This document shows, one piece after another, positions 62,802 through 64,000 of a stretch of DNA of 64,000 nucleotides. Source of the stretch: Nocardia blacklockiae (GTDB lineage Bacteria; Actinomycetota; Actinomycetes; Mycobacteriales; Mycobacteriaceae). The stretch spans positions 372,001-436,000 of the forward strand of contig NZ_JADLRJ010000001.1 of assembly GCF_015477355.1 (NCBI RefSeq), read 5' to 3'. The notes under the pieces were generated by a model that worked only from the letters and a program-made list of their open reading frames with translations, did no database searches and was not told where the DNA came from. The translations under genes and the position numbers were made by a program. Within the stretch, counting starts at the first letter, position 1. Each line of letters opens with the position of its first letter.

Positions 62802-62842
62802 TGCGTAGACAGTGTCTACGCAGTCTGGTAGACACTGTCTAC
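62802..62842. promoter_or_regulatory. twin TetR operators between tetR and plsC-like gene
   Basis: A 21-bp perfect palindrome (62802-62822, core GTAGACAGTGTCTAC) and a 15-bp perfect palindrome GTAGACACTGTCTAC (62828-62842) have centres 23 bases apart. The cores differ only in the middle base. This is a classic two-dimer operator. Confidence 0.75.
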
Positions 62843-62867
62843 GCAACTCGTTCCGGAAAGGTCACCG

Positions 62868-63533
62868 ATGGCGTATCGGCTGTTGAAGTATGTGTTGATC
62901 GGGCCGCTGCTGTGGCTGCTGGGCCGGCCGAAAGTGGAAGGCCTGCACCATGTCCCGCGCACCGGCCCGGTGATCGTGGCGGCCAACCACCTGGCCGCCA
63001 TCGACTCGCTGTACCTCGCGCTGGTGCTGCCCCGGCGGATCACCTTCCTCGCGAAGGACGAGTACTTCACCCGGCGCGGCTGGCGGGGCCGGATCGATCG
63101 CTGGGTGATGACCGCGACCGGTCAGGTAGCGGTGGACCGCTCCGGCGGCGCGGCCTCCACCGCGGCCCTGGACGCCGCCGTGCGCATCCTCGAGTCGGGC
63201 GGGGCCTGGGGCATCCACCCCGAGGGCACCCGCTCACCCGACGGCCGGGTCTACCGCGGCCGCACCGGCGCGATCCGGGTGGCGATGCGGACCGGGGCAC
63301 CGCTGGTCCCCGTGGCGCTCTCGGGCACCGACCGGGTGAACCGCCGCGGCCGCCGCCTGCTGCGCCCGGGCCGCGTGCGCATCGTCTTCGGCCGCCCGCG
63401 CACCTTCCCGCCCCTCGACCGCACCACCGTCCGCACCGAAACCGACGCCCTGATGACCGAACTCGCCCGCCGCTCCGGCCGCCACTACGTGGACCGCTAC
63501 GCCGCCCACTTCGACCGCACGCCGACACGCTGA
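62868..63533 (+). CDS. 1-acylglycerol-3-phosphate acyltransferase-like (PlsC)
   Basis: A 221-residue membrane-associated acyltransferase. The N-terminal hydrophobic segment (about 4-19) anchors it. The H-x4-D motif is NHLAAIDS (about 40-47), FLAKDEYF is near 64, and the glycerophosphate motif PEGTRSPDG is near 123. It probably moves an acyl group onto lysophosphatidate or a related lysolipid. The ATG at 62868 follows CGGAAAGG. It is divergent from the TetR gene across twin palindromes and should be controlled by that repressor. Confidence 0.88.
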   Translation: MAYRLLKYVLIGPLLWLLGRPKVEGLHHVPRTGPVIVAANHLAAIDSLYLALVLPRRITFLAKDEYFTRRGWRGRIDRWVMTATGQVAVDRSGGAASTAALDAAVRILESGGAWGIHPEGTRSPDGRVYRGRTGAIRVAMRTGAPLVPVALSGTDRVNRRGRRLLRPGRVRIVFGRPRTFPPLDRTTVRTETDALMTELARRSGRHYVDRYAAHFDRTPTR

Positions 63534-63579
63534 CGCCCCCGCGGCTGCCCCGGGCTCCGAGCGCGAGCAGATTCGCGGC

Positions 63580-63662
63580 CCGGCCGTGTGCTGGCGGGTT
63601 CCCGGTCCGGCTGTGTGCTGGCGGGTTCTCGGGTCGGCCGTGCGCGCGTGGGCTCCCCGGGT
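63580..63662. repeat. three imperfect 27-28-base tandem repeats
   Basis: Units start at 63580, 63607 and 63635 with CCGGCCGTGTGCTGGCGGGT-like sequence; the third is more diverged. They lie in the 179-base gap between the PlsC-like gene and the kinase gene. Confidence 0.45.
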
Positions 63663-63712
63663 CGGCCGAGCCGCCGCGGCCTGTCACGGCGGCCGAGGGC
63701 GGGCGGCCTGCG

Positions 63713-64000
63713 TCAGGTGCGGACGGCCGGGCGGTCGGGGTGGTCCCAGTTGACGAGTATGCCGGGCTCTTCGGGGGTTTCGCGGCGGTGCCGCAGCAGG
63801 GCGTCGACGGTGAAGGCGTCGGGCGGGGCGGTGCGGCGGCGCAGTGCGGCCTCGGACAGGCGCAGTTCGACGGTGAGGTCGAAGGCGAGGCCGCGGCCCA
63901 GGAGCATCGGCCCGGCGACGAACAGGACGGTGTCGGCCGCGGCGGGCACCGTGGCGGCGCGCGCGGAGCGGTCGGCGGCCTCGTCCCACAGCGCGGGCAG
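63713..64000 (-). CDS. uridine-kinase-like protein (3' end only)
   Basis: The last 95 residues of a gene whose 5' part lies beyond the right edge. The stretch LPALWDEAADRSARAA, followed by VLFVAGPMLLGRGLAFDLTVELRLS and ALRRRTAPPD, resembles the C-terminal half of actinobacterial uridine-kinase-like P-loop proteins. The P-loop itself is not in the window. The protein ends NWDHPDRPAVRT. The call rests on this resemblance and on the typical ending. Confidence 0.6.
   Translation of the reverse strand: MPALWDEAADRSARAATVPAAADTVLFVAGPMLLGRGLAFDLTVELRLSEAALRRRTAPPDAFTVDALLRHRRETPEEPGILVNWDHPDRPAVRT

Overview
The window is about 70% G+C and densely packed with genes. It reads as chromosome of a mycolate-group actinomycete, most probably a Nocardia or a close relative. 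Support comes from the phosphatidylinositol-mannoside block thrS / HIT phosphorylase / pgsA / acyltransferase / pimA / NUDIX / pdxS in the order known from Mycobacterium tuberculosis, a mycofactocin-type short-chain dehydrogenase (SDR), CYP51 / CYP123-like / CYP125-like P450s, a DosS-type haem sensor kinase, and many GTG starts with 1-4 base stop/start overlaps. I see no phage, insertion sequence, CRISPR array, tRNA or rRNA.

Layout. 0-8 kb: the start of an amidohydrolase, an acyl-CoA ligase, a crotonase, an unrecognised protein, a P450 + mycofactocin-type SDR operon, a secreted lipase and a TetR regulator. A 13-bp palindrome of the GTAAC-N3-GTTAC type occurs five times here, twice in front of the regulator itself. 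8-24 kb: a Tat-exported cholesterol-oxidase-like flavoprotein, then a block rich in oxidoreductases: SDRs, a 3-hydroxyisobutyrate-dehydrogenase-like enzyme, an aldehyde dehydrogenase, a CYP123-like P450 with its 3Fe-4S ferredoxin, an NTF2-like protein, an unknown protein, a FadD-type ligase, a CYP125-like P450, and CYP51 with an SDR. Four promoters in this block share an ACAGGTGTCC-type operator. The content resembles a rearranged and expanded M. tuberculosis Rv0763c-Rv0770 locus and suggests oxidation and CoA activation of sterol- or isoprenoid-like molecules.

24-31 kb: a betaine-aldehyde-dehydrogenase-like enzyme, an Fe(II)/2-oxoglutarate alkylsulfatase-type dioxygenase, a four-gene OpuC/ProU-type ABC importer for compatible solutes, and a SAM-dependent methyltransferase with an apparent one-base frameshift at its stop. 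31-37 kb: a reductase and a hydroxysteroid-dehydrogenase-like SDR facing away from a perfect KstR-like box, a haem-GAF histidine kinase and an exported amidase. 37-42 kb: two tandem SulP-STAS-beta-carbonic-anhydrase fusion genes with related leaders, each followed by a strong terminator. 42-53 kb: small membrane and FhuF-like proteins, then the thrS-pimA-NUDIX block, interrupted by an unknown protein, an FMN-barrel protein and an alpha/beta-hydrolase before pdxS. 53-64 kb: an IclR regulator, an unknown protein, a lipoprotein with a membrane-protein partner, a DnaE1-type polymerase next to a divergent LysR gene, a TetR/PlsC pair sharing twin 15-21-bp palindromes, and the 3' end of a uridine-kinase-like gene.

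The main themes are lipid/sterol-type catabolism under several local repressors, osmolyte uptake, inorganic-carbon handling and PIM biosynthesis. The least explained items are the two operator families, the duplicated SulP-carbonic anhydrase genes with related leaders, and the conserved-looking protein of unknown function inside the P450-FadD operon. All functional calls come from reading motifs and remembered family sequences; no database search was possible.
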